Part shown: positions 54,194 to 63,172 of the stretch, one piece after another
Layout of the letters: each line of letters starts with the position of its first letter
Numbering within the stretch: position 1 is the first letter of the stretch
Notes under the pieces: model-generated
Seen by the model: only the letters and a program-made list of their open reading frames with translations
Databases searched by the model: none
What the model was told of the DNA's origin: nothing
Made by a program: the position numbers and the translations under genes
NCBI GenBank assembly: GCA_947446865.1
Contig: CANFHX010000001.1
Span: 1 to 64,000, forward strand
From: Flavobacteriaceae bacterium
Lineage (GTDB): Bacteria; Bacteroidota; Bacteroidia; Flavobacteriales; Flavobacteriaceae
DNA: 64,000 nt
Reading direction: 5' to 3'

Positions 54194-54745
54194 TTATTGC
54201 AAAATGTAATCAAAAGAACCGAGTAGTGCATGTGTAGGAGTTGTTAAATTTACTCCATTGTTAGTAGTAAATGAAAAAGTTCCTTTCATTTCTTTAGTAC
54301 TAGAATTATAACTAGTAACAGTAACGTAACCACTAGTTGTTGTTACTGTTTCTGCAGGAATAGTTCCAGTAATGTCAAAATCTGCAAAGTAACCACCTGC
54401 TGCTATTGTTCCTGTAAAATTATGAGTACCAACCGTTAAATCGCTTTTAGGAATTGCAATTTTAACGGTATAAATAGTACTTCCTATTTTTGCTTTTCCA
54501 GCAGTAATATTTTTATATCCGTTCAATAAGAAATAGGTATTCCCATAAATTCCACCAGAAACATCCGCAGAATTTCCACCAGCTTGTGGCGGCATGTCAT
54601 ATACGGTTCCGTCAATTCTAGTGGTCATAGCTACCGGAGTGGTAGAGCCGCTTCCTCCACTATTTAGATCGGCTGTAGTATCGGATGAACTACAAGAAAA
54701 AAATGTAGTTAATACGAAAGCGGAAAAAATAATTTTTTTTAACAT
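54194..54745 (-). CDS. Small lipoprotein after sdhB
   Basis: A 183-aa lipoprotein with lipobox FFSC (Cys about residue 18) followed by a Ser/Gly/Thr-rich linker. The beta-rich body (TTRIDGTVYDMPPQ, LLNGYKNITAGKAKIGSTIY, GTHNFTGTI, MKGTFSFTTNNG) resembles DUF6252-like proteins of Flavobacteriia; the assignment is from memory and tentative. It starts 7 bases after sdhB and shares its message, ending at the 54130-54168 terminator. Its link to respiration is probably only positional. Confidence 0.7.
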   Translation of the reverse strand: MLKKIIFSAFVLTTFFSCSSSDTTADLNSGGSGSTTPVAMTTRIDGTVYDMPPQAGGNSADVSGGIYGNTYFLLNGYKNITAGKAKIGSTIYTVKIAIPKSDLTVGTHNFTGTIAAGGYFADFDITGTIPAETVTTTSGYVTVTSYNSSTKEMKGTFSFTTNNGVNLTTPTHALLGSFDYILQ

Positions 54746-54752
54746 AAGTCTA

Positions 54753-55514
54753 TTATTTAAGGCTTGCAGATAAATATTCTCTATTCATGCGAGCAATGTT
54801 TTCTAATGAAATTCCTTTAGGGCATTCTACTTCACAAGCACCGGTATTGGTACAATTTCCAAATCCTTCTTCGTCCATTTGACGCACCATGTTTAATACA
54901 CGGTTAGTCGCTTCTATTTTACCTTGCGGTAACAATGCATATTGTGATACTTTTGCACCAACGAATAACATAGCCGAACCATTTTTACAAGTGGCTACAC
55001 AAGCTCCACAACCAATACATGCAGCAGCTTCAAAAGCTTTGTCGGCGTCATTTTTTGGAATTGGAATAGTATTGGCATCGATGGTATTACCAGATGTATT
55101 TACTGAAACGAAACCACCTGCTTGTTGAATTCTATCAAAAGCACTTCTATCTACAACTAAATCTTTGATTACAGGAAAAGCAGTACTTCTCCATGGTTCT
55201 ACAAATATTGTATCGCCATCACTAAACATTCTCATGTGTAATTGACATGTAGTAATTCCAGTATCTGGTCCGTGAGCACGACCATTGATGTAAAGAGAAC
55301 ACATTCCGCAAATTCCTTCACGACAGTCGTGGTCAAATGCAATAGGTTCTATTTTATCGTTAATTAATTGTTCGTTCAATTGGTCTAACATTTCCAAAAA
55401 CGAACTTGCCGTAGAAACATTATCTAATTTATAAGTCTCTAAATTTCCTTTGGCTTTGGAGTTCTTTTGACGCCAAATTTTAAGGGTAATATTGATGTTT
55501 TTTGCTGAAGACAT
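54753..55514 (-). CDS. sdhB: Succinate dehydrogenase/fumarate reductase iron-sulfur subunit
   Basis: A 253-aa subunit carrying electrons from SdhA to the membrane quinone. All clusters are visible: the 2Fe-2S site in [15 protein letters not shown] plus a later Cys (GITTCQLHM), the 4Fe-4S site in [11 protein letters not shown] and the 3Fe-4S site in [15 protein letters not shown]. It is the classical Bacteroidota complex II type. It begins 8 bases after sdhA. The complex oxidises succinate in the TCA cycle and probably uses menaquinone. Confidence 0.96.
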   Translation of the reverse strand: MSSAKNINITLKIWRQKNSKAKGNLETYKLDNVSTASSFLEMLDQLNEQLINDKIEPIAFDHDCREGICGMCSLYINGRAHGPDTGITTCQLHMRMFSDGDTIFVEPWRSTAFPVIKDLVVDRSAFDRIQQAGGFVSVNTSGNTIDANTIPIPKNDADKAFEAAACIGCGACVATCKNGSAMLFVGAKVSQYALLPQGKIEATNRVLNMVRQMDEEGFGNCTNTGACEVECPKGISLENIARMNREYLSASLK

Positions 55515-55522
55515 AAGATATA

Positions 55523-57529
55523 TTATTTGTAATTTCTAGCTGCAATTTTGATAAACTCGTATTTCAATTCTTCTTTATGAAGTTCTTCTTTGCTAATGTC
55601 GTTGCCTTTGTATTCCCAAGCACCAACAAATGAGAAGTTTTCATCATCTCTTAGGGTTTCCCCTTCAGAATCTTGATATTCTTCACGGAAGTGGCCTCCG
55701 CAAGATTCATTACGTTGTAAAGCATCCATTGCCATTAATTGTCCTAAATCAATAAAATCGGCAACACGAAGTGCTTTTTCTAATTGAGGATTGAACTCAT
55801 CTGCGCTTCCTGGAACATTAACTTCTTTGTAGAATTCTTCTTTAAGAGCAGCAATTTCGGCAATAGCTTCTTTTAAGCCTGCTTCATTTCTACCCATTCC
55901 AACTTTATTCCACATAATTAATCCCAAACGTTTGTGAAAATGATCTACAGATTTAGAACCTTTATTATTTAAGAATGTATCGATAGTGTCTTTAACTCTT
56001 TTTTCTGCATCGATAAATTCTTGCGTTTCTGTAGAGATTTTTCCAGTTCGGATTTCATCTGCTAAATAATTAGAAACGGTGTATGGCAATACAAAATAAC
56101 CATCGGCCAAACCTTGCATTAATGCAGATGCTCCAAGACGGTTAGCACCGTGATCCGAGAAGTTAGCTTCTCCTGCTACGAAACATCCTGGAATAGTAGA
56201 TTGTAAGTTATAATCAACCCAAACACCACCCATGGTGTAGTGAACTGCTGGATAAATTTTCATTGGAGTTTCATACGGATTTTCATCTGTAATTTTTTGA
56301 TACATCGTAAACAAGTTACCATATTTCTCTTCCAACCATTGTTTTCCTAAAGCAGTAATTTCTTCTGCTGACGGATTGTGATTTCCTTTGGCGTAAGCCG
56401 TTTGTTTTCCTTTATTTTGAATTTCTGTAGAGAAATCTAAGTAAACACCTTCGTTGGTATCGTTTGCTTCAATTCCGTGACCTTCATCACATACTTCTTT
56501 TGCTGCTCTTGAGGCAACATCGCGAGGTACTAAATTTCCAAAAGCAGGATATTTTCTTTCTAAGTAATAATCTCTATTTTCTTCTGCAATTTGAGTTGGT
56601 TTTAATTTACCTTCACGAATTGCTTCGGCATCTGCTTTAATTTTTGGCACCCAAATACGACCTGAATTACGCAAAGATTCTGACATTAAAGTCAGTTTTG
56701 CTTGATTCGTTCCGTGCACCGGAATACAGGTAGGGTGAATTTGAACAAAACAAGGGTTAGCAAATAAAGCGCCTTGTTTGTGTATTTTCCAACCTGCAGT
56801 TACGTTACTTCCCATTGCATTTGTTGAAAGGAAATAAACATTTCCGTATCCTCCAGAAGCAATAACGACAGCATGAGCAGAATGTCTTTCTAACTCTCCA
56901 GTAACTAAGTTACGGGCTATAATTCCGCGGGCTTTACCGTCTACTTTAACTAAATCCAACATTTCGTGGCGGTTGAACATTTTTACGCGTCCTAACCCGA
57001 TTTGTCTCGATAAAGCAGAATAAGCTCCTAATAATAATTGTTGACCTGTTTGACCAGCAGCATAAAAAGTACGTTGTACTTGGGTTCCGCCAAATGAACG
57101 GTTGTCTAGCAATCCGCCATAATCGCGAGCAAAAGGAACTCCTTGTGCCACACATTGGTCAATAATGTTTCCAGAAACTTCTGCTAAACGATGTACGTTA
57201 GCTTCACGAGCTCTGTAATCTCCACCTTTAATAGTATCATAGAATAATCTAAAAGTACTATCTCCATCATTTTGATAATTTTTTGCAGCATTGATACCCC
57301 CTTGTGCAGCAATCGAGTGTGCACGACGAGGAGAATCTTGAAAACAAAATGCTTTTACGTTGTACCCCATTTCTCCAAGAGAAGCTGCCGCCGAAGCTCC
57401 AGCCAATCCAGTTCCTACTACAATAATATCAATTTTTGGTCTATTGTTGGGTGCAACCAATTTTAAGTGGTCTTTATAATCTGTCCATTTCTGAGAAATG
57501 TGTCCTTCTGGTATTTTAGAATCTAACAT
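55523..57529 (-). CDS. sdhA: Succinate dehydrogenase/fumarate reductase flavoprotein subunit
   Basis: A 668-aa catalytic subunit with covalently bound FAD. The FAD motif is [15 protein letters not shown] (residues about 37-51) and the flavinylated His lies in [15 protein letters not shown]. Substrate residues lie in [12 protein letters not shown] and in the [11 protein letters not shown] and [20 protein letters not shown] blocks. Length is normal for the 660-aa-class subunit found with single-subunit cytochrome b. In this strain a toxin-antitoxin module of about 630 bases separates it from sdhC, so its message must pass through that module. Confidence 0.97.
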   Translation of the reverse strand: MLDSKIPEGHISQKWTDYKDHLKLVAPNNRPKIDIIVVGTGLAGASAAASLGEMGYNVKAFCFQDSPRRAHSIAAQGGINAAKNYQNDGDSTFRLFYDTIKGGDYRAREANVHRLAEVSGNIIDQCVAQGVPFARDYGGLLDNRSFGGTQVQRTFYAAGQTGQQLLLGAYSALSRQIGLGRVKMFNRHEMLDLVKVDGKARGIIARNLVTGELERHSAHAVVIASGGYGNVYFLSTNAMGSNVTAGWKIHKQGALFANPCFVQIHPTCIPVHGTNQAKLTLMSESLRNSGRIWVPKIKADAEAIREGKLKPTQIAEENRDYYLERKYPAFGNLVPRDVASRAAKEVCDEGHGIEANDTNEGVYLDFSTEIQNKGKQTAYAKGNHNPSAEEITALGKQWLEEKYGNLFTMYQKITDENPYETPMKIYPAVHYTMGGVWVDYNLQSTIPGCFVAGEANFSDHGANRLGASALMQGLADGYFVLPYTVSNYLADEIRTGKISTETQEFIDAEKRVKDTIDTFLNNKGSKSVDHFHKRLGLIMWNKVGMGRNEAGLKEAIAEIAALKEEFYKEVNVPGSADEFNPQLEKALRVADFIDLGQLMAMDALQRNESCGGHFREEYQDSEGETLRDDENFSFVGAWEYKGNDISKEELHKEELKYEFIKIAARNYK

Positions 57530-57541
57530 AAATAAGTGTTT

Positions 57542-57879
57542 TTATTTAGTATTTATTAAATTTTCTATTTCTATTTTTAGTATTGGCAAATGCTTCATTA
57601 GTATTCCCCAAATGGTCTCATTATCTATATTATCATAACTGTGAATAATTTGATTTCGTAAGCCAATTATTTGTCTGTAAAATGTAATTTCTACAGTAGC
57701 ATCTAATTTTTCAAATTATTTAATGCTTCTCCAATAATTTCTAATTCTCTTTCAACTGCTCTTCTTAATTGTTTATTTCTGGAATATTCCACAAAATCTC
57801 TATTTTCACCTAAATAGTTTTCGATAGAAATAATAGATTACATAATGTCAAACAAATATTTCGCAGATTTATGTGGCAT
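57542..57879 (-). pseudogene. hepT: Broken HepT-type toxin (DUF86), partner of mntA
   Basis: The minus strand encodes a HepT-like protein in two pieces. It opens MPHKSAKYLFDIM and hits a stop codon (TAA at 57840-57838) where Gln is likely. The frame resumes as ENYLGENRDFVEYSRN and LRRAVERELEIIGEALNN, then breaks at an A run near 57704-57711; adding one A restores LDATVEITFYRQIIGLRN and onward. The HepT active-site motif R-x4-H-x-Y is intact in the restored frame (RNQIIHSY). The start codon overlaps the mntA stop by about 10 bases, as in working MntA/HepT pairs. Two separate lesions argue against a sequencing error. Confidence 0.85.
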
Positions 57880-58177
57880 AAATTAATCGTTTTGTATTTT
57901 CTAACTCTTTAATAAAATAAGGATTTTTCAAAGATTTCTCCGTTACTAAATCAATATCTCTACTGAAAAGATCTTCTAATGAAAATAGAAAATTAAAATA
58001 ATTATCTGCGTAATCTAATAATTCAATGTTTTTATTAAAAGAGACTAGAAAATCTAAATCGCTTTTTTCATTAAATTTTTCATTCAAAACCGAACCAAAC
58101 ACATACAATTTATCGACTTTGTTTTCTTTGCAAAGTTTTTCAATTGAGAACTTGTTATTTTCGATTATAGAATTCAT
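57869..58177 (-). CDS. mntA: MntA-type nucleotidyltransferase antitoxin
   Basis: A 102-aa minimal nucleotidyltransferase. The family motif is complete: YVFGSVLNEKFNEKSDLDFL (GS followed by D-x-D) and a later acidic strand RDIDLV. In characterised pairs MntA adds AMP groups to a Tyr of the HepT toxin and silences it. Its HepT partner here is a pseudogene, so MntA is now an orphan. The gene starts 5 bases after the sdhC stop and is read with sdhCAB. It is AT-rich compared with its sdh neighbours, which suggests later arrival. Confidence 0.85.
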   Translation of the reverse strand: MNSIIENNKFSIEKLCKENKVDKLYVFGSVLNEKFNEKSDLDFLVSFNKNIELLDYADNYFNFLFSLEDLFSRDIDLVTEKSLKNPYFIKELENTKRLIYAT

Positions 58178-58182
58178 TTTTA

Positions 58183-58851
58183 TTAATTATTGAAAAAATG
58201 ATGGAATAAAGCAATGAATATAAATCCGAAAGGAACTACAATTGCAAAAGCATATCCTAGTTTTTGAACTCCTTTAGAAAATTTATTGTTAAATCCTACC
58301 GATTGAAAAGCAGAACTGAAACCATGCCATAAGTGTATAGAAAGCAATAAAAACGCTAAACAATACAAGCCAGTACGGATTGGGTTTTTAAATTTCGCAA
58401 CCAACTCACCATAGTATCTTGTTGGTTCAACCGGATTTACATCTACATATTTGTACATGATTTCTTGAAACCAAAAATCGTACATGTGTAATCCTAAAAA
58501 TGCTAAAACAACAAGCCCTGAAATGATCATATTTCTAGAAGCCCAAGAAGCATTTGCTGCTCCGTTGTATTTTGCATAAGCAATAGGTCTTGCCTTATTA
58601 TTTTTTACTTCTAATACCATTCCCATAACAAAATGGAAAACCACTCCTGCAACAAGAATAGGTTGCATCACAAATTGAATTAACGGATTGTAGCCCATAA
58701 AATGAGAACAAGCATTAAAAACATCTTTGCTAAAAACAGAGGTTAGATTTATAAAAAAGTGAAGTGCTAAAAAGGTAATCAAAAAGAGTCCCGAGAGTGC
58801 CATTGCGACTTTCTTTGCAATGGAAGAACTCAAAAATGTAGATTTGGCCAT
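58183..58851 (-). CDS. sdhC: Succinate dehydrogenase cytochrome b subunit
   Basis: A 222-aa membrane anchor of complex II. I start at ATG 58851 (MAKSTFLSSSIAKKVAMALSG), which matches the promoter; the longer frame adds 11 residues of leader. Five hydrophobic helices are seen (LFLITFLALHFFINL, VMQPILVAGVVFHFVMGMVL, MIISGLVVLAFLGLHMYDFW, LYCLAFLLLSIHLWHGF, AFAIVVPFGFIFIALFHHFF). The His residues inside helices 1, 2, 3 and 4 are the candidate ligands for two b haems, the type-B arrangement. It passes electrons to menaquinone. It leads the operon. Confidence 0.93.
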   Translation of the reverse strand: MAKSTFLSSSIAKKVAMALSGLFLITFLALHFFINLTSVFSKDVFNACSHFMGYNPLIQFVMQPILVAGVVFHFVMGMVLEVKNNKARPIAYAKYNGAANASWASRNMIISGLVVLAFLGLHMYDFWFQEIMYKYVDVNPVEPTRYYGELVAKFKNPIRTGLYCLAFLLLSIHLWHGFSSAFQSVGFNNKFSKGVQKLGYAFAIVVPFGFIFIALFHHFFNN

Positions 58852-58881
58852 AGTTGTATTAATTTGTTTAAAAAAATCAAA

Positions 58882-58912
58882 CAAAAATACAGCAATTTCA
58901 AATATACTACAA
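58882..58912 (-). promoter_or_regulatory. Promoter of the sdhC operon
   Basis: On the minus strand TTG (complement of 58910-58912) and TATTTTTG (complement of 58882-58889) are 20 bases apart. An overlapping TATATTTG (complement of 58899-58906) offers a second -7. The start codon at 58851 is about 30 bases downstream. Confidence 0.55.
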
Positions 58913-59012
58913 CCTTTTCGTTATAATTTATAATGAGTTTAAAGTGCGTTTAACAGTTGTTGATTGGTGAAGTTGTTTTATTACCAAAAAGTATAGTTTT
59001 TGTTAAACAAAA

Positions 59013-59066
59013 TTAATCCCCATACGAAGGAACTAATCTAGTAATCCCATGGCTAAAAAGTTTCTA
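59013..59066 (-). repeat. Degenerate copy of the 3' end of the lipoprotein gene at 59836
   Basis: Read on the minus strand, this stretch matches the last 50 or so bases of the 290-aa lipoprotein gene (59836-59889). The best part, CCATACGA-GGAACTAA-AATCCCATG, is about 28 of 33 identical with one gap. It no longer encodes a protein. The higBA genes lie between the two copies. Confidence 0.7.
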
Positions 59067-59076
59067 CTTATGAGGG

Positions 59077-59382
59077 TTATATTTGTAGTGTTAATTTCAA
59101 ATGTCCGCCTAAACCTTGTTGGATGATTTTCATTAAGGTAGATAGTCTAATATCGGATGCATTATTTTCAATTCTTGATATATAAGATTTGTTTGTTCCG
59201 CATTTTAGAGCAAGTTCTTCCTGAGTCATTCCAAGTTTTGTTCTTGCTTCTTCTAGTAAAATGCCAAGTCGAAAAGATTCAAACTCTTGTTCCCATTTTT
59301 CCCTTTTCGGTTGTCCCTTTTCGCCATATTTTTTATCTAAAATTTGGTCTAAAGTCGTGATGTTATTTTTTGTTTTAGTCAT
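59077..59382 (-). CDS. higA: HigA-type HTH antitoxin
   Basis: A 101-aa protein with an XRE helix-turn-helix at residues about 44-98 (ARTKLGMTQEELALKCGTN, YISRIENNASDIRLSTLMKI). I start at ATG 59382 (MTKTKNNITTLDQIL), one base after the toxin stop codon; the longer frame overlaps the toxin gene. It should bind and neutralise the toxin and repress the shared promoter. Gene order, toxin first and then antitoxin, is the HigBA type. It is AT-rich like its partner. Confidence 0.87.
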   Translation of the reverse strand: MTKTKNNITTLDQILDKKYGEKGQPKREKWEQEFESFRLGILLEEARTKLGMTQEELALKCGTNKSYISRIENNASDIRLSTLMKIIQQGLGGHLKLTLQI

Positions 59383-59383
59383 T

Positions 59384-59755
59384 TTATTTCTTTTTTGGTA
59401 TTCGAGATTTCGCCTCATTAAATTCCTCTTGATATTCCTTCATTATCTTTAGTGCTTTTTCTAATTCTTCTTTAGGAGTTTTTTGGGTTTTCTTTTGAAA
59501 AGCATTCCCAAGAACTACTAAATTTCCTTTATCAAAAAAAGAGAAAATACGAAATATAGAACCGGCTACTTCAACCCTAATTTCATATAAACCTTTGGTA
59601 CCTTCTAAATGTTTAAAATATTTTTTTGGAATTTGTGGAGTGACTTCAATTAATTTAAGAGTCCATTCTATCTTTTTCTGAACTGTCTCCGGCTGTTTTT
59701 CATAAAAGTCTAGAAAATAGTTCTTATATGCAATTACATATCTATCGGTATTCAT
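59384..59755 (-). CDS. higB: HigB/RelE-superfamily toxin (Gp49-like)
   Basis: A 123-aa toxin of the RelE superfamily, the phage Gp49-like (DUF891) branch: FYEKQPETVQKKIEWTLKLI, YFKHLEGTKGLYEIRVE, FRIFSFFDKGNLVVLGNAFQ and KKTQKTPKEELEKALKIM. Conserved basic and aromatic residues of the mRNA-cleavage site (Arg in IRVE and FRIF, Lys in FQKKT) are in place, so it looks active. It is expected to cut mRNA on the ribosome when the antitoxin is lost. It has its own promoter and is followed by higA after one base. Confidence 0.87.
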   Translation of the reverse strand: MNTDRYVIAYKNYFLDFYEKQPETVQKKIEWTLKLIEVTPQIPKKYFKHLEGTKGLYEIRVEVAGSIFRIFSFFDKGNLVVLGNAFQKKTQKTPKEELEKALKIMKEYQEEFNEAKSRIPKKK

Positions 59756-59759
59756 AATG

Positions 59760-59786
59760 CAAAGTTAACTAATTGGACAACATCAA
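59760..59786 (-). promoter_or_regulatory. Promoter of higBA
   Basis: On the minus strand TTG (complement of 59784-59786) and TAACTTTG (complement of 59760-59767) are 16 bases apart. The same -7 octamer, TAACTTTG, lies before the RelE-like module at 63694. The toxin ATG is only 5 bases beyond the -7 element, so the message is nearly leaderless. Confidence 0.45.
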
Positions 59787-59835
59787 TAACTATTTTTAAT
59801 GTGTTTATTGGTTATTTTTAAAACAATACAATTAT

Positions 59836-60708
59836 CTAATTTCCATACGACGGAACTAACCCACGCAATCCCATGTCAACAACTGTTTCTCCTGCAGCGG
59901 GTTCGTATTTTCCGTCATTGTTTAAGTCAATCCATTCAAAACTATTATTGGTAGAAAGCGAAACCGTTACCACAATATTCTTTTTTTCATAGCCTGTAAT
60001 AGCAAGTGGTGTTGCAAATTTACCGGTTACTACACATGATCCGGCTGGAATTGGAGATGTTGCCGCAATTGGGTTGGGAACTGTGGTAGCATTGGCTGGC
60101 GCCTGCCCAGAAGTAGAATACGGCAAATCGTTTAATGCAAATGCCCAATAGCCTTGTGCTCTATTGCCATCCACTTGAAAAAAGGTGTTTCCTATAGAAT
60201 GGGAACCAATATAGGTGTTGAATCCTACAAAACTAGCCAAGGTTCCTTGGTAATCTTGCCCAGAACTCCGGACACTTATTTGATAATTTTGATAGGATAA
60301 AGAAATGCGCAACCAATTGTAATTGCCAGAAACTATTTTTTTTAATGGAATTTCTAAAAAAGTTTCTCCTTCGGCAACAATTTTAGATTGGCTAAAATCT
60401 ATAGCATTGGCGCCTCCAAGAGTAGTTTCGGGAGCGTGGTATAAAACAGTACCGGCACCTAATTGGGTAGTAGCATCGGGAGCCAATTCTACATAATGAG
60501 AAGAAATCGTATTAAATATAGGAGATTGTGCGCCATGACCAGCAGCAAGAGCAGTTGGTAATCCAAAATTATTTAACCGTTCTTGCGTTGGGTCGAATTT
60601 AAATTTTACAATCAACATTGGTTCTGTTGGCTTATCGTCTAGATCTTCACAAGAAAAAATAGAGAAACTGGCTCCTAAAACGATAACAAATAATAGTAAT
60701 TTTTTCAT
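59836..60708 (-). CDS. Lipoprotein of unknown function, 290 aa
   Basis: A lipoprotein with lipobox IFSC (Cys about residue 20). The body is beta-rich: LIVKFKFDPTQERLNNFG, SSHYVELAPDATTQLG, VLYHAPETTLGGANAIDF, EIPLKKIVSGNYNWLRISLS and a C-terminal FEWIDLNNDGKYEPAAGE segment that looks like a calcium-binding DxNxDGxxE loop. I do not recognise a family name; the general plan resembles MbnP-like lipoproteins but key features are absent. It ends GLRGLVPSYGN, and a damaged copy of that tail lies 0.8 kb away beyond higBA. Confidence 0.7.
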   Translation of the reverse strand: MKKLLLFVIVLGASFSIFSCEDLDDKPTEPMLIVKFKFDPTQERLNNFGLPTALAAGHGAQSPIFNTISSHYVELAPDATTQLGAGTVLYHAPETTLGGANAIDFSQSKIVAEGETFLEIPLKKIVSGNYNWLRISLSYQNYQISVRSSGQDYQGTLASFVGFNTYIGSHSIGNTFFQVDGNRAQGYWAFALNDLPYSTSGQAPANATTVPNPIAATSPIPAGSCVVTGKFATPLAITGYEKKNIVVTVSLSTNNSFEWIDLNNDGKYEPAAGETVVDMGLRGLVPSYGN

Positions 60709-60772
60709 AAAGACAGGATTACAGAATTTCTTCCTTTAGTATTTAAAACAAAACCAAATTGATTGGACGAAT

Positions 60773-61624
60773 CTAGTAAGTTTTTGTTACATCTTCATCT
60801 ATAACGATAATAAAGTTGGCTTTATTGTAATTTTCGGAATCTAATTTAGTTAAATCTTTTTGTTCCACTGAAGAAATTGTAACTATTTTAACATTGGGTT
60901 GGTAGGTTTTTAAGTACCAACTAATGGCTTCAAAATTATCCGAATGGTAACTTCCGTTGTAATGAATAAAGGTCGTTCCGTCTTTTAAATTTTTATTAAT
61001 AAAGTAAGCCATCGTTGCATCTTTACTGGCTTGGGCCTTGGGCATGTTAGGGCTTGTATGTTCTCCCATCATTTTCAACATCTCTACATAACCCGGCAAA
61101 GTAGCATCATACGGAATAGGTTGTGGGGCAATCCAAGTTTTTTCTTCCTCGGTTAATTTTTCTAGTGCTTCAAAGCCATTTTTGGAAACCAAAGAAGCAA
61201 ATCTCCTAGGAATATTGGTTGCTATAAATTGTAATTTATTTTCTTTAGCAAAATCTACTAAGGGTTTGTAATCGGTTTTGTAGTTTGGCCAAAGTCGGGC
61301 GGTAGAATCTAATTTTTTCTGATTGATATCACCATTTAAGTATTGATTTACTTGCTTTTGATTGTCGGCTTCCAGCATTTCGGCACCAAGAACAACTGCT
61401 TTATTTTCGGCTACGTCTTTGGTCAATTCCAATTCCAACCAATGGGAAATTGCGTTATTGTGAAATTCTCCAAAAAGCACTACTTGCGTCCCCTCGGCGG
61501 CTTTTAATAATTTTTTATAGGAAACTTTCTTTCCGTTTTTGTCAAAAAGTTGGTAGGCTTTTTTGTCTTGTGCATTACTAATCAAAGAAAAAAGAACTAC
61601 AAGGGTTATAAAAGTTGCTTTCAT
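60773..61624 (-). CDS. ChaN-family haem/iron-related lipoprotein-like protein
   Basis: A 283-aa exported protein with signal peptide MKATFITLVVLFSLISNAQ and the ChaN domain: VVLFGEFHNNAISHWLELEL, VVLGAEMLEADNQKQVNQYL, IATNIPRRFASLVSKNG, YFINKNLKDGTTFIHYNGSYHSDN. ChaN of Campylobacter binds haem and is linked to iron uptake. The GEFH and GSYHSDN motifs contain the conserved His residues. No lipobox is seen, so it may be periplasmic. It starts upstream of the lipoprotein gene with 64 bases between them. Confidence 0.87.
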   Translation of the reverse strand: MKATFITLVVLFSLISNAQDKKAYQLFDKNGKKVSYKKLLKAAEGTQVVLFGEFHNNAISHWLELELTKDVAENKAVVLGAEMLEADNQKQVNQYLNGDINQKKLDSTARLWPNYKTDYKPLVDFAKENKLQFIATNIPRRFASLVSKNGFEALEKLTEEEKTWIAPQPIPYDATLPGYVEMLKMMGEHTSPNMPKAQASKDATMAYFINKNLKDGTTFIHYNGSYHSDNFEAISWYLKTYQPNVKIVTISSVEQKDLTKLDSENYNKANFIIVIDEDVTKTY

Positions 61625-61785
61625 TTTTTTAAATTTTGATAAAAATAGTCTTTTTAAAAGATTTTTATAAAATATATACTACTATTTACGGCCATTCTGT
61701 ATATTCTTTCTATTTTTGAATTTGCAAATAACCCTCCTTTTGAATAGGAAAATTCTTTTTGCACCTGATATAAAAAAAATACATC

Positions 61786-63078
61786 ATGAAATACCATCAA
61801 ATAGACCGCGATTTGTTTATTAAAAATAGAGCAAAATTCACGGCACAAATGAAACCTAATAGTGTTGCTGTTTTCAATTCGAATGATATCTATCCGGTTT
61901 CCGCCGATAGTACCTTGCCTTTTGCACAACACCGCGACATCTTTTATTTATCGGGAGTAGATCAGGAAGAAAGTATTTTGTTGCTTTTTCCAGATGCGCC
62001 TTATGATAATTTGAAGGAAATTCTTTTCTTAAAAGAAACCAACGAGCATATTGCAGTTTGGGAAGGTGAAAAACTAACCAAAGACCGCGCTTTTGAAGTT
62101 TCGGGAGTGAAAACTGTGATTTGGTTGCAGGATTTTCCTAAGACTTTGAAAGAAGTTATGACCTACGCCGATACTATTTATATCAATACCAACGAGCATT
62201 ACCGTGCTACCATTGAAACCGAAACCCGCGAAGCCCGTTTTATTAAATGGTGGAAAGAAAATTATCCAGCACATAAGGTGGAAAAATCGAATCCTATTTT
62301 GCAACGCATTCGATCTATAAAAGAAAGTGAAGAGTTGGATTTGATTCAAAAAGCCTGTGATATTACCGAGAAAGGCTACCGCAGAATTCTAAATTTTGTG
62401 AAACCAAACGTAATGGAATATGAAATTGAAGCCGAATTTGCGCACGAATTTCTTAGAAATCGGTCTAAAGGTTTTGCTTATACTCCGATAATTGCTTCAG
62501 GGAATAATGCAAATGTGTTGCACTATATTGAAAACAACCAACAATGTAAAGCAGGCGATTTGATTTTGCTAGACGTTGGTGCAGAATATGCCAATTATTC
62601 TAGTGATATGACTAGAATGGTTCCGGTTTCGGGACGTTTTAGTGAGCGACAAAAAGAGGTTTACAATGCGGTTTTACGTGTAAAAAACGAAGCAACCAAA
62701 ATGTTGGTTCCGGGAACTTTATGGAAACAATACCATGTTGAAGTTGGTAAAGTGATGACATCGGAACTTTTAGGTTTGGGATTGATTGACAAAGCCGATG
62801 TGCAAAATGAAAACCCAGATTGGCCGGCCTATAAAAAATATTTCATGCACGGAACGTCCCACCACATGGGGCTTGACACGCACGATTATGGATTGTTACA
62901 CGAACCTATGCAAGCCAATATGGTGTTCACTGTAGAACCAGGAATTTACATTCCGGCAGAAGGTTTCGGAATTCGTATTGAAGACGATATGGTAATTCAA
63001 GAAAAAGGAGAAGCCTTTAACTTAATGCGAAACATCCCGATTGAAGTGGAGGAAATTGAGAGTTTGATGAACAGTTAG
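61786..63078 (+). CDS. pepP: Aminopeptidase P (M24B Xaa-Pro aminopeptidase)
   Basis: A 430-aa cytoplasmic metallopeptidase that removes an N-terminal residue before proline. The AMP_N domain covers residues about 3-135 (FTAQMKPNSVAVFNSNDIYP, FYLSGVDQEESILLLFP). The pita-bread catalytic domain follows with the two-metal ligands Asp in LLDVGAEYANYSSDMTRMV (two Asp), His in TSHHMGLDTHD, Glu in FTVEPGIYI and Glu in IRIEDDMVI. Length matches the family. It is monocistronic, divergent from chaN, with a terminator that lies against the convergent RelE-like gene. Confidence 0.95.
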   Translation: MKYHQIDRDLFIKNRAKFTAQMKPNSVAVFNSNDIYPVSADSTLPFAQHRDIFYLSGVDQEESILLLFPDAPYDNLKEILFLKETNEHIAVWEGEKLTKDRAFEVSGVKTVIWLQDFPKTLKEVMTYADTIYINTNEHYRATIETETREARFIKWWKENYPAHKVEKSNPILQRIRSIKESEELDLIQKACDITEKGYRRILNFVKPNVMEYEIEAEFAHEFLRNRSKGFAYTPIIASGNNANVLHYIENNQQCKAGDLILLDVGAEYANYSSDMTRMVPVSGRFSERQKEVYNAVLRVKNEATKMLVPGTLWKQYHVEVGKVMTSELLGLGLIDKADVQNENPDWPAYKKYFMHGTSHHMGLDTHDYGLLHEPMQANMVFTVEPGIYIPAEGFGIRIEDDMVIQEKGEAFNLMRNIPIEVEEIESLMNS

Positions 63079-63110
63079 TGTTCAGTGCTCCGTTTTTAGT
63101 GTTCAGATAT

Positions 63111-63172
63111 AACGGTTTAGCTTCGCTCGGTTCGCCCTTCAGGCTCGGGTTCGAAAGTAAGCCGTTTTTTTT
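63111..63172 (+). terminator. Large terminator hairpin after pepP
   Basis: AACGGTTTAGCTTCG (63111-63125) and CGAAAGTAAGCCGTT (63152-63166) pair with small bulges around a GC-rich inner part (GGTTCGCCC, AGGCTCGGG), then a run of eight T residues. A family-B palindrome fragment (TTCAGTGCTCCG) lies just before it. The last bases touch the stop codon of the convergent toxin gene. Confidence 0.75.

Noticed and set aside
59384..59755. Prophage origin suggested by the Gp49-like toxin
   Set aside because: No structural, integrase or lysis genes occur nearby; this toxin family is common in chromosomes.
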